This document shows, piece by piece, positions 36,423 to 47,525 of a stretch of DNA of 64,000 nucleotides (position 1 is the stretch's first letter; each line of letters opens with the position of its first letter). The notes beneath the pieces were generated by a model. That model was not told where the DNA came from and did not search any database. It saw nothing but the letters and a program-made list of their open reading frames with translations. Source of the stretch: Aliarcobacter thereius LMG 24486. Its GTDB lineage: Bacteria; Campylobacterota; Campylobacteria; Campylobacterales; Arcobacteraceae. The stretch is taken from assembly GCF_004214815.1 (NCBI RefSeq), contig NZ_CP035926.1, positions 558,001 to 622,000 of the forward strand, written 5' to 3'. A program made the translations under genes and the position numbers.

Positions 36423-37067
36423 TTGAGTTATAAGTTTTTTGATATAAATTCTTGGAATAGAAAAGAACATTTTGAACATTATAGAAAATTACAATGCACT
36501 TTTAATTTAACTTCAGAGATAGAAATAAGTAAATTTCTTGAATATACAAAACAAAATGGATATAAGTTTTATTCTTCAATTATTTGTATGATTTCTAAAA
36601 TTGTTAATGAAACTTTAGAGTTTAAAATTATGAAAGAGAATGAAGATTTTATAATTTGGGGTTTTTTAAATCCAAGTTTTACAATATTTAATGAAAAAGA
36701 AGAAACTTTTTCATCTATATGGTGTGAATATAATCAAGATAAAGATACTTTTATAGAATTAATTGAAAATGATATAAATGAGTATAAATCTTCAAAACAG
36801 CTTTTTCCAAAATATAATTTGCCAAAAAATCATTTTAATATTTCTATGATTCCTTGGGTAAGTCATAGTGGATTTAATCTAAATGTAGAAAACATTGAAG
36901 ATTATTTTCAGCCAATTATTACTCTTGGAAAATATAAAAATGAGAATAATAAAACTTTATTAGCAGTTACAGTGCAAATTCATCATGCTGTTTGTGATGG
37001 TTTTCATATATCAAAGTTTATAAATACTTTACAAGAGTATTGTAACAATCCAGAGAAATATTTATAA
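36423..37067 (+). CDS. cat: chloramphenicol O-acetyltransferase, classical (type A) family
   Basis: 214 residues. The start YKFFDINSWNRKEHFEHYRK and the catalytic block QIHHAVCDGFHISKFI (about 182-197, with the active His) are diagnostic of trimeric CAT, which acetylates chloramphenicol with acetyl-CoA. Start TTG at 36423 is chosen because AAAGGA lies 6 nt upstream; TTG at 36417 is possible. The ribosome-binding site comes from the end of the restriction-gene remnant, and the frame is open back to 36315. I recall A. butzleri genomes carrying a chromosomal cat. The stop overlaps the last 6 bases of the convergent aminotransferase gene. Confidence 0.9.
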   Translation: MSYKFFDINSWNRKEHFEHYRKLQCTFNLTSEIEISKFLEYTKQNGYKFYSSIICMISKIVNETLEFKIMKENEDFIIWGFLNPSFTIFNEKEETFSSIWCEYNQDKDTFIELIENDINEYKSSKQLFPKYNLPKNHFNISMIPWVSHSGFNLNVENIEDYFQPIITLGKYKNENNKTLLAVTVQIHHAVCDGFHISKFINTLQEYCNNPEKYL

Positions 37068-38222
37068 ATTTTCAATAGTAAATTTTAAAGCATTTAAAGC
37101 TTGTTCTAAAATCTTTTTAGGACAAGCGATATTTACTCTTATGAAATTATCTCCATTTTCTCCAAAAGTGCTTCCAGAGATTACTCTTACCTTCCCAATC
37201 TCTTCAAGTTTTTTTGTAAATGTTGTTGAATCTAAACCAAAATTACTTATATCTAACCACATTAAATATGTAGCTTCTGCTTTTATTACTTTTATATTTG
37301 GGATATTTTTTGCTATAAAATTTTCCAAAAAATCTCTATTTTTTTCAAGATATATTAAGAGTTCTTCAAGCCAATCTTCACAATATTCATAGGCACTTAT
37401 TGTTGATTCAATACCAAAAATATTTAAACTTTTTATCTCATTTTTAACTAAGTTTTCATTCAATTTTACTCTTAAATCTTGATTTGCAACAATAATATTT
37501 GAAGCTTTTAATCCTGCTAGATTAAAAGTTTTTGTAGCACTAGTACAAGTAATAGAGTTTTGTAAAAAATCTTCACAAATAGAAGCAAATGGAATAAAAG
37601 AGTAATCTTTAAAAACCAAATCTCTATGAATTTCATCACTTATTACTAAAACATTGTATTTTAAGCAAAGTTCCCCCATCTTTATAAGTTCATCTTTTCT
37701 CCAAACTCTTCCAACTGGATTATGAGGATTACACAAAATAAAAAGTTTTGGCTTTTCATTTTTTAATTTATTTTCAAAATCTTCAAAGTTTATTTCATAG
37801 TTACTATTTTTATAGACTAAATTATTTGTTAATATTTCAAGTTCATTTCTTTTTATTGCAATATTAAAATAGTGATAAACAGGAGATTGAATTAAAACTT
37901 TATCTCCTTTTTTGCAAAATGTTTGAAGAATTGTGCTTAAGCTAGGTATTACACCAGTCGTTGCTTCTATCCACTCTTTTTGTAGATCAAAATTAAATCT
38001 CTTTTTAGACCAAGATATTTCAGCTTCATAATATTTATCAGAAATAATTGTATATCCAAATATTTTATGATTTGCTTTCTTGATTATACTTTCTACAATT
38101 TTTGGAGCAACTTCAAAATCCATATCAGCAACCCACATAGGGATTACACCATCTTTTGTTGTATCCCATTTTGAGCTATCTGTATTTTTTCTTTCACATA
38201 TTTTATCAAAATTATAATTCAT
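37062..38222 (-). CDS. PatB/MalY-family PLP aminotransferase (cystathionine beta-lyase type)
   Basis: 386 residues, fold-type I PLP enzyme. IPMWVADMDFEVAPKIVESI at the N-terminus is a hallmark of the MalY/PatB group; LCNPHNPVGRVW and VISDEIHRDL are present, and SATKTFNLAGLKAS (about residue 228-241) has the PLP Lys. Known members split cystathionine or cysteine with beta-elimination, giving homocysteine or H2S. ATG at 38222 is 13 nt upstream-facing from the chemoreceptor end, so it may be read through from that gene. Convergent with cat. Confidence 0.85.
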   Translation of the reverse strand: MNYNFDKICERKNTDSSKWDTTKDGVIPMWVADMDFEVAPKIVESIIKKANHKIFGYTIISDKYYEAEISWSKKRFNFDLQKEWIEATTGVIPSLSTILQTFCKKGDKVLIQSPVYHYFNIAIKRNELEILTNNLVYKNSNYEINFEDFENKLKNEKPKLFILCNPHNPVGRVWRKDELIKMGELCLKYNVLVISDEIHRDLVFKDYSFIPFASICEDFLQNSITCTSATKTFNLAGLKASNIIVANQDLRVKLNENLVKNEIKSLNIFGIESTISAYEYCEDWLEELLIYLEKNRDFLENFIAKNIPNIKVIKAEATYLMWLDISNFGLDSTTFTKKLEEIGKVRVISGSTFGENGDNFIRVNIACPKKILEQALNALKFTIENL

Positions 38223-38235
38223 ATAAATTCCTAAA

Positions 38236-40485
38236 TTAATTTTTCCCTAAAAACTCTTTTTCATTTACTTTATCTACAACAAGCTGTGCAATATTATCTG
38301 TTTCAACAGCAATTTGTCTTGTTTGTGAAGCTATATTTGCATTTTCTTGAGTTTGACTTTCAAGTTGATTTATAGCATTGTTTATCTGTTCAATTCCTAC
38401 TAGCTGTTCTTTTGAAGAGTTTTCTATATCTAAAATAAGATTTGAAGAGTTAGATATATTTTGACTTAGGTTTTTAAATCCTTCAATCATATCTGCTGCT
38501 ATCTCTTTTCCTTCATTTGCTTTAGAAGTTGCAATCTCAACAATATTTTTAATCTCTTTAGCAGCTTCGGCACTTCTATTTGCAAGATTTCTTACTTCTT
38601 GAGCTACAACTGCAAATCCTTTTCCAGCTTCTCCAGCTGTTGCTGCTTCAACTGCTGCATTTAAACTTAATATATTTGTTTGAAATGCTATTTGATCAAT
38701 TACTTCAATAGCTTCATTTATCAAACTTACTTCTTTGTTTATTTCATCCATAGCAAGAGTTGTTTTATTTGCTAAAGTTTCACCAATATTAGAAGATTTA
38801 ATAAGCTCTTTTGATGATTGTGAAATTTTCTCTATGGTTTGAGTATTGTTTCTTGTATTTGAAGTAATTTGCTCTAACGAAGCTGCTGTTTGCTCTAAAG
38901 AAGCTGCAGCTTCATTTGAAGAAATATTTAATCTATCAACATTTTTTAATAAAACATCTGAGCTTTTATCAAGATTCATTCCAATATTTCTATTATCAAT
39001 TAACATTTCAGTTATAGAATCAGATAGACTATTTACTCCATTTGCTAGTTTTAAAAGATGTTCTTTTAAACCTTTTTTATCTATTTTATTTAAATAGTTA
39101 TAATTTGCATATTGCTCTAAGATTACTAAAACATTGTCAATATTATTTTCTAAATTATCAGCCATATTATTTAAAACATTTTTTAGCTCAGTTAATGCAG
39201 GGTTTGATACATTTATATTTAATCTTTGACATAAATCACCTTGCTCAAATTCGCTTAAAACAGCAATTGTTTCATCAATTAATTTTCTATCTTCTTCAAT
39301 AGATTTTTCAGTTATTTCAATGTTTTGATTTATCTGCTTTGCTATTACTCCAAATTCATCAATAGAGTCTATTTTTATTTTTTCTGTACTTGAAATCTCT
39401 TTGTTTAAATATTTGAAAAATGAAATAAGACCATCTCTTATACTTTTTAAAGAGTTTAAAGATGTTTTTAAAGTAAAGAAAATTGAAAAAGAAATCACAA
39501 GCATAGTAATAATAGATGCTAATATTATAAGATACATTGTTTTATATGCATCTTCAAAAATTTCATCATAATTTACACCACCTACAATTGTCCAGTTCCA
39601 ATCTTCAAAAATTTCAAAAATAACAAATTTTTCTGAACCTTCCCAAAAATAGTTTAGCATTCCTTCTTTTGCATTTAAAATCTCTTTAATAATAAAAAAA
39701 CCATTTTTATCACTTATTTCTAAACCATTTCCTTTAAGAGAAGGATGAAGAATAAAATTACCATAATCTTTGCTTGAAGTGTTTGAATTTAAAATATAGT
39801 AATAACCACTATTTCCAATCTTTTTATCACTAATTGTTTTGAATAACTCTTTTATATCATTTTCAATATCATATCCTATAAATGCTATTGCTATAATCTC
39901 ACCATCTTTTTTGATAGGAATATATTTTGACATATAATTTTTACCAAACAAAAAGGCACTTCCTAAATACTCTTCACCTTTTATAACTTTTTGATAGCTT
40001 GGATGAGTTTTATCAAGCTTTGTACCAATTGCTCTGCTTCCATCTTCTTTTTTTAAACTTGTTGAAACTCTTATAAAATCATCTTTATCTTTTACAAAAA
40101 TAGTAGCAATAGAACCTTTTGTATTTTGTTCAAAAATATCAACAATATCAAAATTTAGATTTATGATTTTATTATTTATAGTTAAAGCTGGAGTAGATAA
40201 ATCACCAATTTTTATTAAAATCGATTTATCAAGTTTAATATCTTTTACCATATTAAAAAATACTTCGCCTAAAGCATCAGCACCTGATTTAGATACTTTA
40301 TTGAAAGTATTTATATTTTCAACTAATAAAGAAATCTCTTTATAAATAGTAATTTCACTATTTTGTTTCATTGTTTCAAAAGTTTTTTTAACTATTAAAA
40401 AAGTCAAAACTGACATTGAAATAATAATTGCAATAATTGAAACAGAAACTACCTTTGCAGTTACAGATCTTTTTATGAAATCCAT
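38236..40485 (-). CDS. methyl-accepting chemotaxis protein with Cache sensor
   Basis: 749 residues. Membrane helix 1 (about 12-32), a large periplasmic Cache-like sensor (about 35-315, with GYYYILNSN and [15 protein letters not shown]), helix 2 (about 320-343), a HAMP-like stretch, and the cytoplasmic methyl-accepting signalling domain (about 495-740) with the hairpin tip [20 protein letters not shown]. It ends at KEFLGKN without a CheR-binding pentapeptide. Start ATG at 40485 has AAGG 8 nt upstream; GTG at 40494 is the alternative. The ligand is unknown. Confidence 0.92.
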   Translation of the reverse strand: MDFIKRSVTAKVVSVSIIAIIISMSVLTFLIVKKTFETMKQNSEITIYKEISLLVENINTFNKVSKSGADALGEVFFNMVKDIKLDKSILIKIGDLSTPALTINNKIINLNFDIVDIFEQNTKGSIATIFVKDKDDFIRVSTSLKKEDGSRAIGTKLDKTHPSYQKVIKGEEYLGSAFLFGKNYMSKYIPIKKDGEIIAIAFIGYDIENDIKELFKTISDKKIGNSGYYYILNSNTSSKDYGNFILHPSLKGNGLEISDKNGFFIIKEILNAKEGMLNYFWEGSEKFVIFEIFEDWNWTIVGGVNYDEIFEDAYKTMYLIILASIITMLVISFSIFFTLKTSLNSLKSIRDGLISFFKYLNKEISSTEKIKIDSIDEFGVIAKQINQNIEITEKSIEEDRKLIDETIAVLSEFEQGDLCQRLNINVSNPALTELKNVLNNMADNLENNIDNVLVILEQYANYNYLNKIDKKGLKEHLLKLANGVNSLSDSITEMLIDNRNIGMNLDKSSDVLLKNVDRLNISSNEAAASLEQTAASLEQITSNTRNNTQTIEKISQSSKELIKSSNIGETLANKTTLAMDEINKEVSLINEAIEVIDQIAFQTNILSLNAAVEAATAGEAGKGFAVVAQEVRNLANRSAEAAKEIKNIVEIATSKANEGKEIAADMIEGFKNLSQNISNSSNLILDIENSSKEQLVGIEQINNAINQLESQTQENANIASQTRQIAVETDNIAQLVVDKVNEKEFLGKN
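38582..38643. repeat. 62-nt inverted repeat copy A (chemoreceptor tip)
   Basis: The reverse complement matches 45426-45487 at 60 of 62 positions by eye. It encodes the conserved hairpin tip of the chemoreceptor. Together with copy B it flanks alr and uvrC in inverted orientation. Confidence 0.7.
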
Positions 40486-40567
40486 TTTAAGCACCTTATG
40501 AAGAAATTAGTAAATAATATTTTACCATAAATAATATTTAAAAGTGCCTAATAATACAAAAATAATA

Positions 40568-41593
40568 TTATTCTATTATCTCTCTTTTTATATTCTCTTT
40601 TAATGAGCAAGTAATTTCATAAGAGATTGAATTATGTATTTTTGCTAGTTTTGTAACATCATCAAAAATACAAACTTCATCATCATCACTATTTATAGAA
40701 AGATTGTCCATTGATACTCTTCCTAAAATATTATAATTTTTTGGAGTAAGGTATGGAGTATTTCCATCTAATCTTAAAAAACCATCTCCATAACCAATAT
40801 CATAAGTTGAAACAATCATCTTTGAATCAGCTGTAAAGTTTCCTCCATAACCAACACTTTGCCCTTTTTCTAAAGTTCTTGTTGCCATTTTATTTGCCCA
40901 AAGTGACATAATAGGTTTTAATTTTGGGAAATCTAAAATCTGTGAATTATCTAAATATCCATAAGTTGCAATACCAACTCTAGCAAAATCTTCATCGAAA
41001 AATTCCTTTCTAAAAAGAGCACTAGAATTGCAAGAGTGAAAAGCTGGTAAAGGTAAAAAAAGTTTTTCACATACCTTTTTAACCTTAGCTTTTGCTTTAT
41101 TAAAATTTTCATTTTGCCAAAAAAAATCAGTACTTAAATTATCTGCTCCTCTATGATGTGTGAAAACTCCTGCAATATTGGCTTTTTGCTTCAAAAGCCC
41201 GAAAATAGCATCTTCTATCTCATCATAAGATATTCCATTTCTATGCATACCAGTATCAATTTTTAGATGAACATTGGCTTTTGATGGGACTTTTTTTATA
41301 TCTTCAACACTATTTATTGCTATGTGAAAAGTATGTGAATAGTTGTGAAAAGATGTATCAGCTAGAACTAAAATATATGGGAAAAATGATTCTATTTTTT
41401 GTGCATCTTTTATAGTTCTTACAACTGCTTTTTTAATACCAAACTCACTTACTAGTTTTGCAATTTCAACTAAACCGTGACCATAAGCATTGTCTTTTAA
41501 AACAATTGCCACTTTATCTTTACTTCTTGCTTTATTACTTATTACTTCTAAATTATAAAATAGCTTATTTTTATCTAGTAGAATCTTCGCCAC
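40568..41593 (-). CDS. alr: alanine racemase
   Basis: Makes D-alanine for peptidoglycan. 341 residues from GTG at 41593, which has AAGGA 6 nt upstream inside uvrC; a longer frame to 41617 has no such site. PLP Lys33 lies in [17 protein letters not shown], and the second catalytic residue Tyr in VGYGGNF. Also seen are [13 protein letters not shown] and [10 protein letters not shown]. It overlaps the 3' end of uvrC by 23 nt, so the two are co-translated. Confidence 0.94.
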   Translation of the reverse strand: MAKILLDKNKLFYNLEVISNKARSKDKVAIVLKDNAYGHGLVEIAKLVSEFGIKKAVVRTIKDAQKIESFFPYILVLADTSFHNYSHTFHIAINSVEDIKKVPSKANVHLKIDTGMHRNGISYDEIEDAIFGLLKQKANIAGVFTHHRGADNLSTDFFWQNENFNKAKAKVKKVCEKLFLPLPAFHSCNSSALFRKEFFDEDFARVGIATYGYLDNSQILDFPKLKPIMSLWANKMATRTLEKGQSVGYGGNFTADSKMIVSTYDIGYGDGFLRLDGNTPYLTPKNYNILGRVSMDNLSINSDDDEVCIFDDVTKLAKIHNSISYEITCSLKENIKREIIE

Positions 41594-43427
41594 TTTTTTC
41601 CTTTGTAAAATATTCAATTAAATTTTCTGCATCTTTTTCATTTAACACTGATTTTAAATCTTCAAAACTTGCATCTCTAATTTTTTGAAACTCTCCAAAA
41701 TAGAGTAAAAGCTTTTTGATTTTTGCTTCACCAATACCTTTTATTTGTAAAAGTGAAATCTCTTTATCTTCTTTTCTTTTCTGTTTTTTATGAAAACTTA
41801 TAGCAAATCTATGTGCTTCATCTCTCAATCTTTGAATAAATTGTAATCTTTTATCACTAGTAAGAAGAGCCAAGCTTTTTATCTCTTTGTTTTGCTTAAA
41901 ATGAACAATATCTTTTGCATTTCCTTTAGCCCTATATGCTTTTGCATCAACCTTTTGCTTAGAAATTGCAATAATATCTAAATTTACCCCAATAGAAGAA
42001 ACTATTTCAAAAGCAAGTTTTAATAAAGTTGATCCACCATCAATTATCCATAAATCAGGAGGACTGCTTTTTGAAAAACTTTCAACTCTTCTATATAAAA
42101 CCTCTTTCATTTGTGAATATTCATCAAGGCTTTCAAGATTATAATTTCTATACTCTTTTTTATTAAAACTCTCAAGCTCTTTATCCCAAACAATCATTCC
42201 ACCAACTCTTGCTTGACCCATAAAATGTGAATTGTCAAATACTTCAATATAATTTGGTTCAACACTTAAAGAGAAAAGCTCTTTTATATCACGATAAATA
42301 CTATTTTCATCTTTTAAATTTTCAAGTCTTAATAGTTCATCACAATTATTTAAAGCAATTTTTATAATAGATGCTTTTTTATCTATTTTAGGATTTATAA
42401 TTTTAATTTTTTTATTAAATTTTTTTTGTAAAAAATCTTCTATATCTTCAAGTTCTAAAATTTCATCTGCCAATAAAATCTCTTTTGGAACAATAGGAAG
42501 TTCATTTGAATAGTAGTTTATAATTGATCTTTTATAAGCTTCTTCTAAATCAAACTCCAAATCTGAACTCATTTTTATAAAATCATAACTCGATGATGCA
42601 AGTTTTCCATCTCTTATGAACATTTTTACTAATACAGCTTTTCTTGAACTAAATTTTATAGCAAAAATATCTAAATCATCATTTGTTGTTAAATCTATTG
42701 CTGTTTTTATTTGAGATTTCTCAATAGTTTTTATTCTATCTCGTATATTTAAAGCTTCTTCAAATCTAAAATTATTTGAATAAAACTCCATTTTCTCTTT
42801 TAGTTTATTTATAAGTTTTGATTTATTGTAAATATAAGTTAATGCATCATCAAGTAATTTTTTATAATCTTTTTTATCAATTTTATCTTCACAAGGAGCT
42901 AGACATTTTCCAATTTGGAAAAAAAGACAAGCTTTATTGGATTTTATACAAGATTTTTTTTGAACCAAAGGTATAATTTCATAAATACTATCAAGCATAT
43001 CTTTTGCACCACTTGAATATGGACCAAAATATTTTATATTTTTACCTTTTTCAATCTTTCTAGTGATTTCTAGTCTTGGGAAATCTTCATTTAAATCAAC
43101 ATATATATAAGGATAAGTTTTATCATCTCTTAATAAAACATTATATTTTGGTTTTAGTTGTTTGATTAATGAATTCTCTAGAATTAAAGCATCGTGTTCA
43201 TTTGGAACAATAATCCACTCTAAAGATATAGTTTCACTAATCATTTTAAAAATTCTTGGACTTAAATCTATATTTGCTTCTAATTTAGGAGTAAACCTAA
43301 AATAGCTTTTAACTCTATTTTTTAGATTCTTAGCTTTTCCAATATATAAAAGATGTCCATTTTGATCAAAATATTGATAAACTCCTGCTTGATTAGGAAG
43401 TTGTTTTAGTTTTTCTTCTAAATTCAT
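41571..43427 (-). CDS. uvrC: UvrABC excinuclease subunit C
   Basis: Makes both incisions in nucleotide excision repair. 618 residues. GIY-YIG nuclease ([20 protein letters not shown], about 12-31), a four-Cys cluster ([20 protein letters not shown], about 158-177), the UVR motif for UvrB contact (about 205-235), an RNase H-like nuclease domain ([20 protein letters not shown], about 393-412) and a helix-hairpin-helix end ([18 protein letters not shown]). Complete and normal. Confidence 0.96.
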   Translation of the reverse strand: MNLEEKLKQLPNQAGVYQYFDQNGHLLYIGKAKNLKNRVKSYFRFTPKLEANIDLSPRIFKMISETISLEWIIVPNEHDALILENSLIKQLKPKYNVLLRDDKTYPYIYVDLNEDFPRLEITRKIEKGKNIKYFGPYSSGAKDMLDSIYEIIPLVQKKSCIKSNKACLFFQIGKCLAPCEDKIDKKDYKKLLDDALTYIYNKSKLINKLKEKMEFYSNNFRFEEALNIRDRIKTIEKSQIKTAIDLTTNDDLDIFAIKFSSRKAVLVKMFIRDGKLASSSYDFIKMSSDLEFDLEEAYKRSIINYYSNELPIVPKEILLADEILELEDIEDFLQKKFNKKIKIINPKIDKKASIIKIALNNCDELLRLENLKDENSIYRDIKELFSLSVEPNYIEVFDNSHFMGQARVGGMIVWDKELESFNKKEYRNYNLESLDEYSQMKEVLYRRVESFSKSSPPDLWIIDGGSTLLKLAFEIVSSIGVNLDIIAISKQKVDAKAYRAKGNAKDIVHFKQNKEIKSLALLTSDKRLQFIQRLRDEAHRFAISFHKKQKRKEDKEISLLQIKGIGEAKIKKLLLYFGEFQKIRDASFEDLKSVLNEKDAENLIEYFTKEKSGEDSTR

Positions 43428-43577
43428 TTTGAAATATTATCCCAAATAGACTTTTAATGACTTTATTTATTTTTAAATTTTATAGAATCAAAAAATTATA
43501 AGTTTATAAAAGTTATTAAATGAAATAATTATAATTAAAAATATATAATACTTAAAATGTACAAAAGGATGGAGTTT

Positions 43578-45986
43578 ATGAAGAAATTAAATTTTGGTAC
43601 AAAATTATTATTAATTTTGCTTAGCTCAGTGATTATATTATTAGGAACAATGATATATTTTACAAATAGTAGTTCTTACGAAAATGCTGAAATACAAGCA
43701 AAGAATCTTATAAGAACAACTGTTGAAAAATATGCATATGAAAAAGATTCAATTTTTGAAAAATCTGCTATTGTGGTTCAATCAATAAAAAATAGATTAG
43801 AAGTATCTATTGAAAAAAATGAACTTCTTACAAAAGAAGGAATGGTTGAATTCCAAAAAAATGTAGTAAGCGATAATGAGTTTTTATATGGAGCATGGGT
43901 TAGCTTCGCTGATGATAGTTATGTGTTTAGCAGATATGATGGAAGTGATAATAAAATATTTTATACAGAAGAGGGAATATTCCAACCATATATTAGAAAT
44001 GATAATGGTAAATTAGTTGAGGGTTCTTTACCAAAATTTGATGCAAATGATAGTGATATAAAAAAAGCAATAGAAACAAGAAGAGTTTCTATATCAGAAC
44101 CATATGAATATAACTTATTTGGTACAAAAGTACTTATGCTAACTGTTTCAGCACCTGTTATGGTAAAAGATAAAATCATAGCTGTTGTTGGAGTTGATTT
44201 TACTCTTGATTATATACATAAAATAATATCAGAAGTAACTCTTTTTGAAACAGGTTATTTATCTTTATATGATAAAGAAGGAACAATCGTTTCGCATCCT
44301 ATAACATCAAATATAGGGAAAAAATTATCTGATGTAACAAAAGAAGAAGGAGTATTAAAAATTATTTCAGAAGGTAGAGAAGGAAAAAGTTATAGCTATG
44401 TAAATAAAAGCTTAAGAGATGGAACAATCTCATATATATATTCATTTCCTTTTGAATTCTTAGATACTAATGATTTTTGGATGATGACAGGAACTGTTTC
44501 TGTACCTGAATATATGGAAGATGCAAACTATGTAAGAAATTTCTCTTTGGCTTTTGCTTTTGTTGTAACTTTAATAATAATTGTAATAGTTTTAACAAGT
44601 ATGAGAGCTCTTAATAGAAACTTATCTCTTATTAGTGCTGGTTTATTTTCATTTTTTAGTTTTTTAAATAAAGAGAGTAAAGATACAAAATTAATAGAAT
44701 TAAAATCAGAAGATGAATTTGGAACAATGGCAAGAGTTATAAATGAGAATATAACAAAGACAAAAGCATTAATAGAACAAGATAATATATTAATAGAAGA
44801 TGTAAAAAGAGTAGTAGAGTCAGTAAAAGAGGGATATTTAAATAAAAGGATAAATAAATCTACACAGAATGAGTCATTAGAGGAGCTAAAGAGAAGCTTT
44901 AATGAGATGCTAGAAGTTACAGAGTCAAATGTATGTGTAGATATAAATAAAGTAGTAGAGATATTAGATAACTATTCAGATTTAGACTTTAGAAAACAAA
45001 TAGAAAATGATAATGGAAAGATATCTCAAGGAATAAATGAACTATCGCATATAATAAATGATATGCTAAAAGATAATAAATCAAATGGATTAACACTAGA
45101 AGATAGTTCAACAACACTTTTAGCAAATGTAGATAAGTTAAATTTATCTTCAAATGAAGCAGCAGCATCTTTAGAAGAAACAGCAGCAGCTCTTGAAGAG
45201 ATTACTTCAAATATTAGAAACAATACAAATAGTATTGCACAAATGGCAAAATACTCAAATGAAATAACAGTTTCATCTAAAAAAGGAGAAGAGTTAGCAA
45301 ATAAAACAACTCTAGCTATGGATGAGATAAATGTAAAAGTAAATATGGTAAATGAAGCAATAAGTGTAATAGATAATATAGCATTCCAAACAAATATCCT
45401 AAGCTTAAATGCAGCAGTAGAAGCTGCAACTGCTGGAGAAGCTGGAAAAGGATTTGCAGTTGTTGCTCAAGAAGTAAGAAATCTTGCGAGTAGAAGTGCA
45501 GAAGCAGCAAGTGAAATAAAAAGAATAGTAGAAGAAGCAACAGTAAAAGCTAATGAAGGAAAAGATATAGCTTCAAATATGATAGAAGGATATAAAGGTT
45601 TAAATGAATCAATAGAGCAAACAATAAACCTAATATCAGATGTAGAGATGTCAAGTAAAGAACAACTAAGTGGAATAGAGCAAATAAATGATGCAGTAAA
45701 CCAATTAGATCAACAAACACAACAGAATGCATCAATAGCATCACAAACAAATAATATAGCACTAAGTGTAGATGAGATGGCTAAAGTAATAGTAAAAGAT
45801 GCAAATGATAAAGAGTTTATAGGGAAGAATGAAGTAAAAGCAAAAGTAACAGATATAAAAGTAATAAAGCAAGAGAATATAATAAAAAAAGAAGAGAAGA
45901 AAGAAGTAGCAACAAAAATAAAGAAAGTAGAAAAAGTAGAAAAATTTGTAAGTAGTAAAACAGATGATGAATGGGAAAGCTTCTAA
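43578..45986 (+). CDS. methyl-accepting chemotaxis protein with Cache sensor and C-terminal pentapeptide
   Basis: 802 residues. Helix 1 (about 10-30), periplasmic Cache domain (about 35-320; [20 protein letters not shown] and [11 protein letters not shown]), helix 2 (about 322-345), HAMP-like part, and methyl-accepting domain (about 540-740). Unlike the first receptor it continues past KEFIGKN into a Lys/Glu-rich flexible tail of about 50 residues ending in EWESF, very like the NWETF tether that recruits CheR and CheB in enterobacterial receptors. ATG at 43578 is chosen over 43557, since AAAGGATGGAG lies just upstream. From about 44700 on, codon choice shifts toward ATA/GTA/AGA compared with the sensor half. 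Confidence 0.92.
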   Translation: MKKLNFGTKLLLILLSSVIILLGTMIYFTNSSSYENAEIQAKNLIRTTVEKYAYEKDSIFEKSAIVVQSIKNRLEVSIEKNELLTKEGMVEFQKNVVSDNEFLYGAWVSFADDSYVFSRYDGSDNKIFYTEEGIFQPYIRNDNGKLVEGSLPKFDANDSDIKKAIETRRVSISEPYEYNLFGTKVLMLTVSAPVMVKDKIIAVVGVDFTLDYIHKIISEVTLFETGYLSLYDKEGTIVSHPITSNIGKKLSDVTKEEGVLKIISEGREGKSYSYVNKSLRDGTISYIYSFPFEFLDTNDFWMMTGTVSVPEYMEDANYVRNFSLAFAFVVTLIIIVIVLTSMRALNRNLSLISAGLFSFFSFLNKESKDTKLIELKSEDEFGTMARVINENITKTKALIEQDNILIEDVKRVVESVKEGYLNKRINKSTQNESLEELKRSFNEMLEVTESNVCVDINKVVEILDNYSDLDFRKQIENDNGKISQGINELSHIINDMLKDNKSNGLTLEDSSTTLLANVDKLNLSSNEAAASLEETAAALEEITSNIRNNTNSIAQMAKYSNEITVSSKKGEELANKTTLAMDEINVKVNMVNEAISVIDNIAFQTNILSLNAAVEAATAGEAGKGFAVVAQEVRNLASRSAEAASEIKRIVEEATVKANEGKDIASNMIEGYKGLNESIEQTINLISDVEMSSKEQLSGIEQINDAVNQLDQQTQQNASIASQTNNIALSVDEMAKVIVKDANDKEFIGKNEVKAKVTDIKVIKQENIIKKEEKKEVATKIKKVEKVEKFVSSKTDDEWESF
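45426..45487. repeat. 62-nt inverted repeat copy B (chemoreceptor tip)
   Basis: Partner of copy A at 38582-38643, opposite orientation, two mismatches by eye. The distance between copies is about 6.8 kb. Confidence 0.7.
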
Positions 45987-46007
45987 AAGAAGCTTCTCTC
46001 ACTTTTT
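45977..46007 (+). terminator. intrinsic terminator after the second chemoreceptor gene
   Basis: AAGCTTCT-AAA-AGAAGCTT stem at 45977-45995 overlapping the stop codon, followed by TTTTT at 46003-46007. Confidence 0.7.
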
Positions 46008-46058
46008 ATTAATTTAAAATAGAATTAAGCAAAAAACTAATAGAATAAGTTACCAAAG

Positions 46059-46074
46059 GATAATTTTTATTATC
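46059..46074 (+). promoter_or_regulatory. inverted repeat upstream of katA, possible regulator site
   Basis: GATAATTTTTATTATC is a perfect 6-4-6 inverted repeat about 23 nt before the katA start. It resembles half-sites of Fur/PerR-type boxes, and PerR controls katA in Campylobacter, but the spacing does not match the usual 7-1-7 pattern. The assignment is tentative. Confidence 0.35.
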
Positions 46075-46096
46075 TAAATAAAAATGGAGGTAAATT

Positions 46097-47524
46097 ATGA
46101 AAAAAATTATGACAACAACTGGTGGAAATCCAATTTCTGATAATCAAAACTCAATAACTGCTGGTGAAAGAGGACCAGTATTATTACAAGATTATCAACT
46201 TATACAAAAACTAGCACATCAAAATAGAGAAAGAATTCCAGAAAGAGTAGTTCATGCAAAGGGAAGTGGAGCTTTTGGAACTTTGGAAATAAATGAAGAT
46301 ATATCAAAATATACAAAGGCAAAAGTCCTACAAAAAGGTGAAAAAACAAAACTTTTATTAAGAATTTCAACTGTTGCAGGAGAAAAAGGTGCAGCTGATG
46401 CTGAAAGAGATGTAAGAGGTTTTGCTCTTAAGTTTTATACAAAAGAAGGTAACTGGGATTTAGTTGGAAATAATACACCAGTATTCTTTGTAAGAGATGC
46501 AATAAAATTCCCTGATTTTATACATACACAAAAAAGAGATCCACAATCAAACTTAAGAAGTAACACTGCAATGTGGGATTTTTGGTCTTTAAGCCCTGAA
46601 AGTTTACACCAAGTAACAATTCTTATGTCAGATAGAGGATTACCAAAATCATTAAGACATATAAATGGATATGGTTCACATACATATAGTTTAATCAACT
46701 CAAAAAATGAGAGATTTTGGGTTAAATTCCACTTTAAAACTCTTCAAGGAATTGAAACTATTACAAATCAAGAAGCAGAAGCTATTGTAGGAAAAGATAG
46801 AGAGTCAAATCAAAGAGATTTATTTGAAAATATTGAAAAAGGAAATTTCCCTAAATGGAGTTTTGAAATTCAAATAATGACAGAAGAAGAGGCAAAAACA
46901 TGTAGTTTTAATCCATTTGATTTAACAAAAGTTTGGCCACATAAAGATTATCCAATGATTAAAGTTGGAACTATGACTTTAAATGAGAATCCAAAAAATT
47001 ATTTCCAACAAGTTGAACAAGCTGCATTTAGTCCATCAAATATTGTTCCAGGAATTAGTTTTTCACCTGATAAAATGCTACAAGCTAGAATATTCTCATA
47101 TCCAGATGCACAAAGATATAGAGTTGGAACTCACTATGAAATGTTGCCTGTAAATAGACCAATTTCAGAAGTAAATACATATAATCTTGATGGAAGTATG
47201 AATTTCGAAATAAAAGAGCCTTCAAAAGCTTATTATGAGCCAAATAGTTTTGATGGAGCAGTTGAAGATAAAAGTTATGCAGAGCCAGATTTAGAAGTTG
47301 GGAATATTGCACAAAGATATGATCATAGAGTTGGAAATGATGACTTCTCTCAGCCAAGAGCTCTATTTTTGCTTATGAATGATAATCAAAAGAATCAACT
47401 ATTTAATAATATAAAAGATGCTATGAATGGTGTTCCACAAGATATTATAAATAGACAACTTGAACTTTTTGAAAAAGTTCATCCTGATTATGCAAATGGA
47501 GTTAAAAAAGCTTTAGGAATATAA
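46097..47524 (+). CDS. katA: catalase (small-subunit haem type)
   Basis: Breaks down hydrogen peroxide. 475 residues. [20 protein letters not shown] at the start, the distal His in [16 protein letters not shown] (about residue 53), the distal Asn in [20 protein letters not shown] (about 127), and the proximal haem Tyr in [14 protein letters not shown] (about 338). A strong GGAGG site precedes the ATG. The next gene starts 1 nt after it, an arrangement shared with Campylobacter. Confidence 0.96.
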   Translation: MKKIMTTTGGNPISDNQNSITAGERGPVLLQDYQLIQKLAHQNRERIPERVVHAKGSGAFGTLEINEDISKYTKAKVLQKGEKTKLLLRISTVAGEKGAADAERDVRGFALKFYTKEGNWDLVGNNTPVFFVRDAIKFPDFIHTQKRDPQSNLRSNTAMWDFWSLSPESLHQVTILMSDRGLPKSLRHINGYGSHTYSLINSKNERFWVKFHFKTLQGIETITNQEAEAIVGKDRESNQRDLFENIEKGNFPKWSFEIQIMTEEEAKTCSFNPFDLTKVWPHKDYPMIKVGTMTLNENPKNYFQQVEQAAFSPSNIVPGISFSPDKMLQARIFSYPDAQRYRVGTHYEMLPVNRPISEVNTYNLDGSMNFEIKEPSKAYYEPNSFDGAVEDKSYAEPDLEVGNIAQRYDHRVGNDDFSQPRALFLLMNDNQKNQLFNNIKDAMNGVPQDIINRQLELFEKVHPDYANGVKKALGI

Positions 47525-47525
47525 A

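Noticed and set aside
36243..36479. 78-codon minus-strand open frame over the restriction-gene remnant
   Set aside because: The plus strand carries recognisable family motifs in two frames; the minus frame shows none and would span the cat start.
45316..46002. Leucine-rich minus-strand frames opposite the second chemoreceptor
   Set aside because: They are the reverse reading of A/G-rich coding DNA (poly-Leu/Phe), not proteins.
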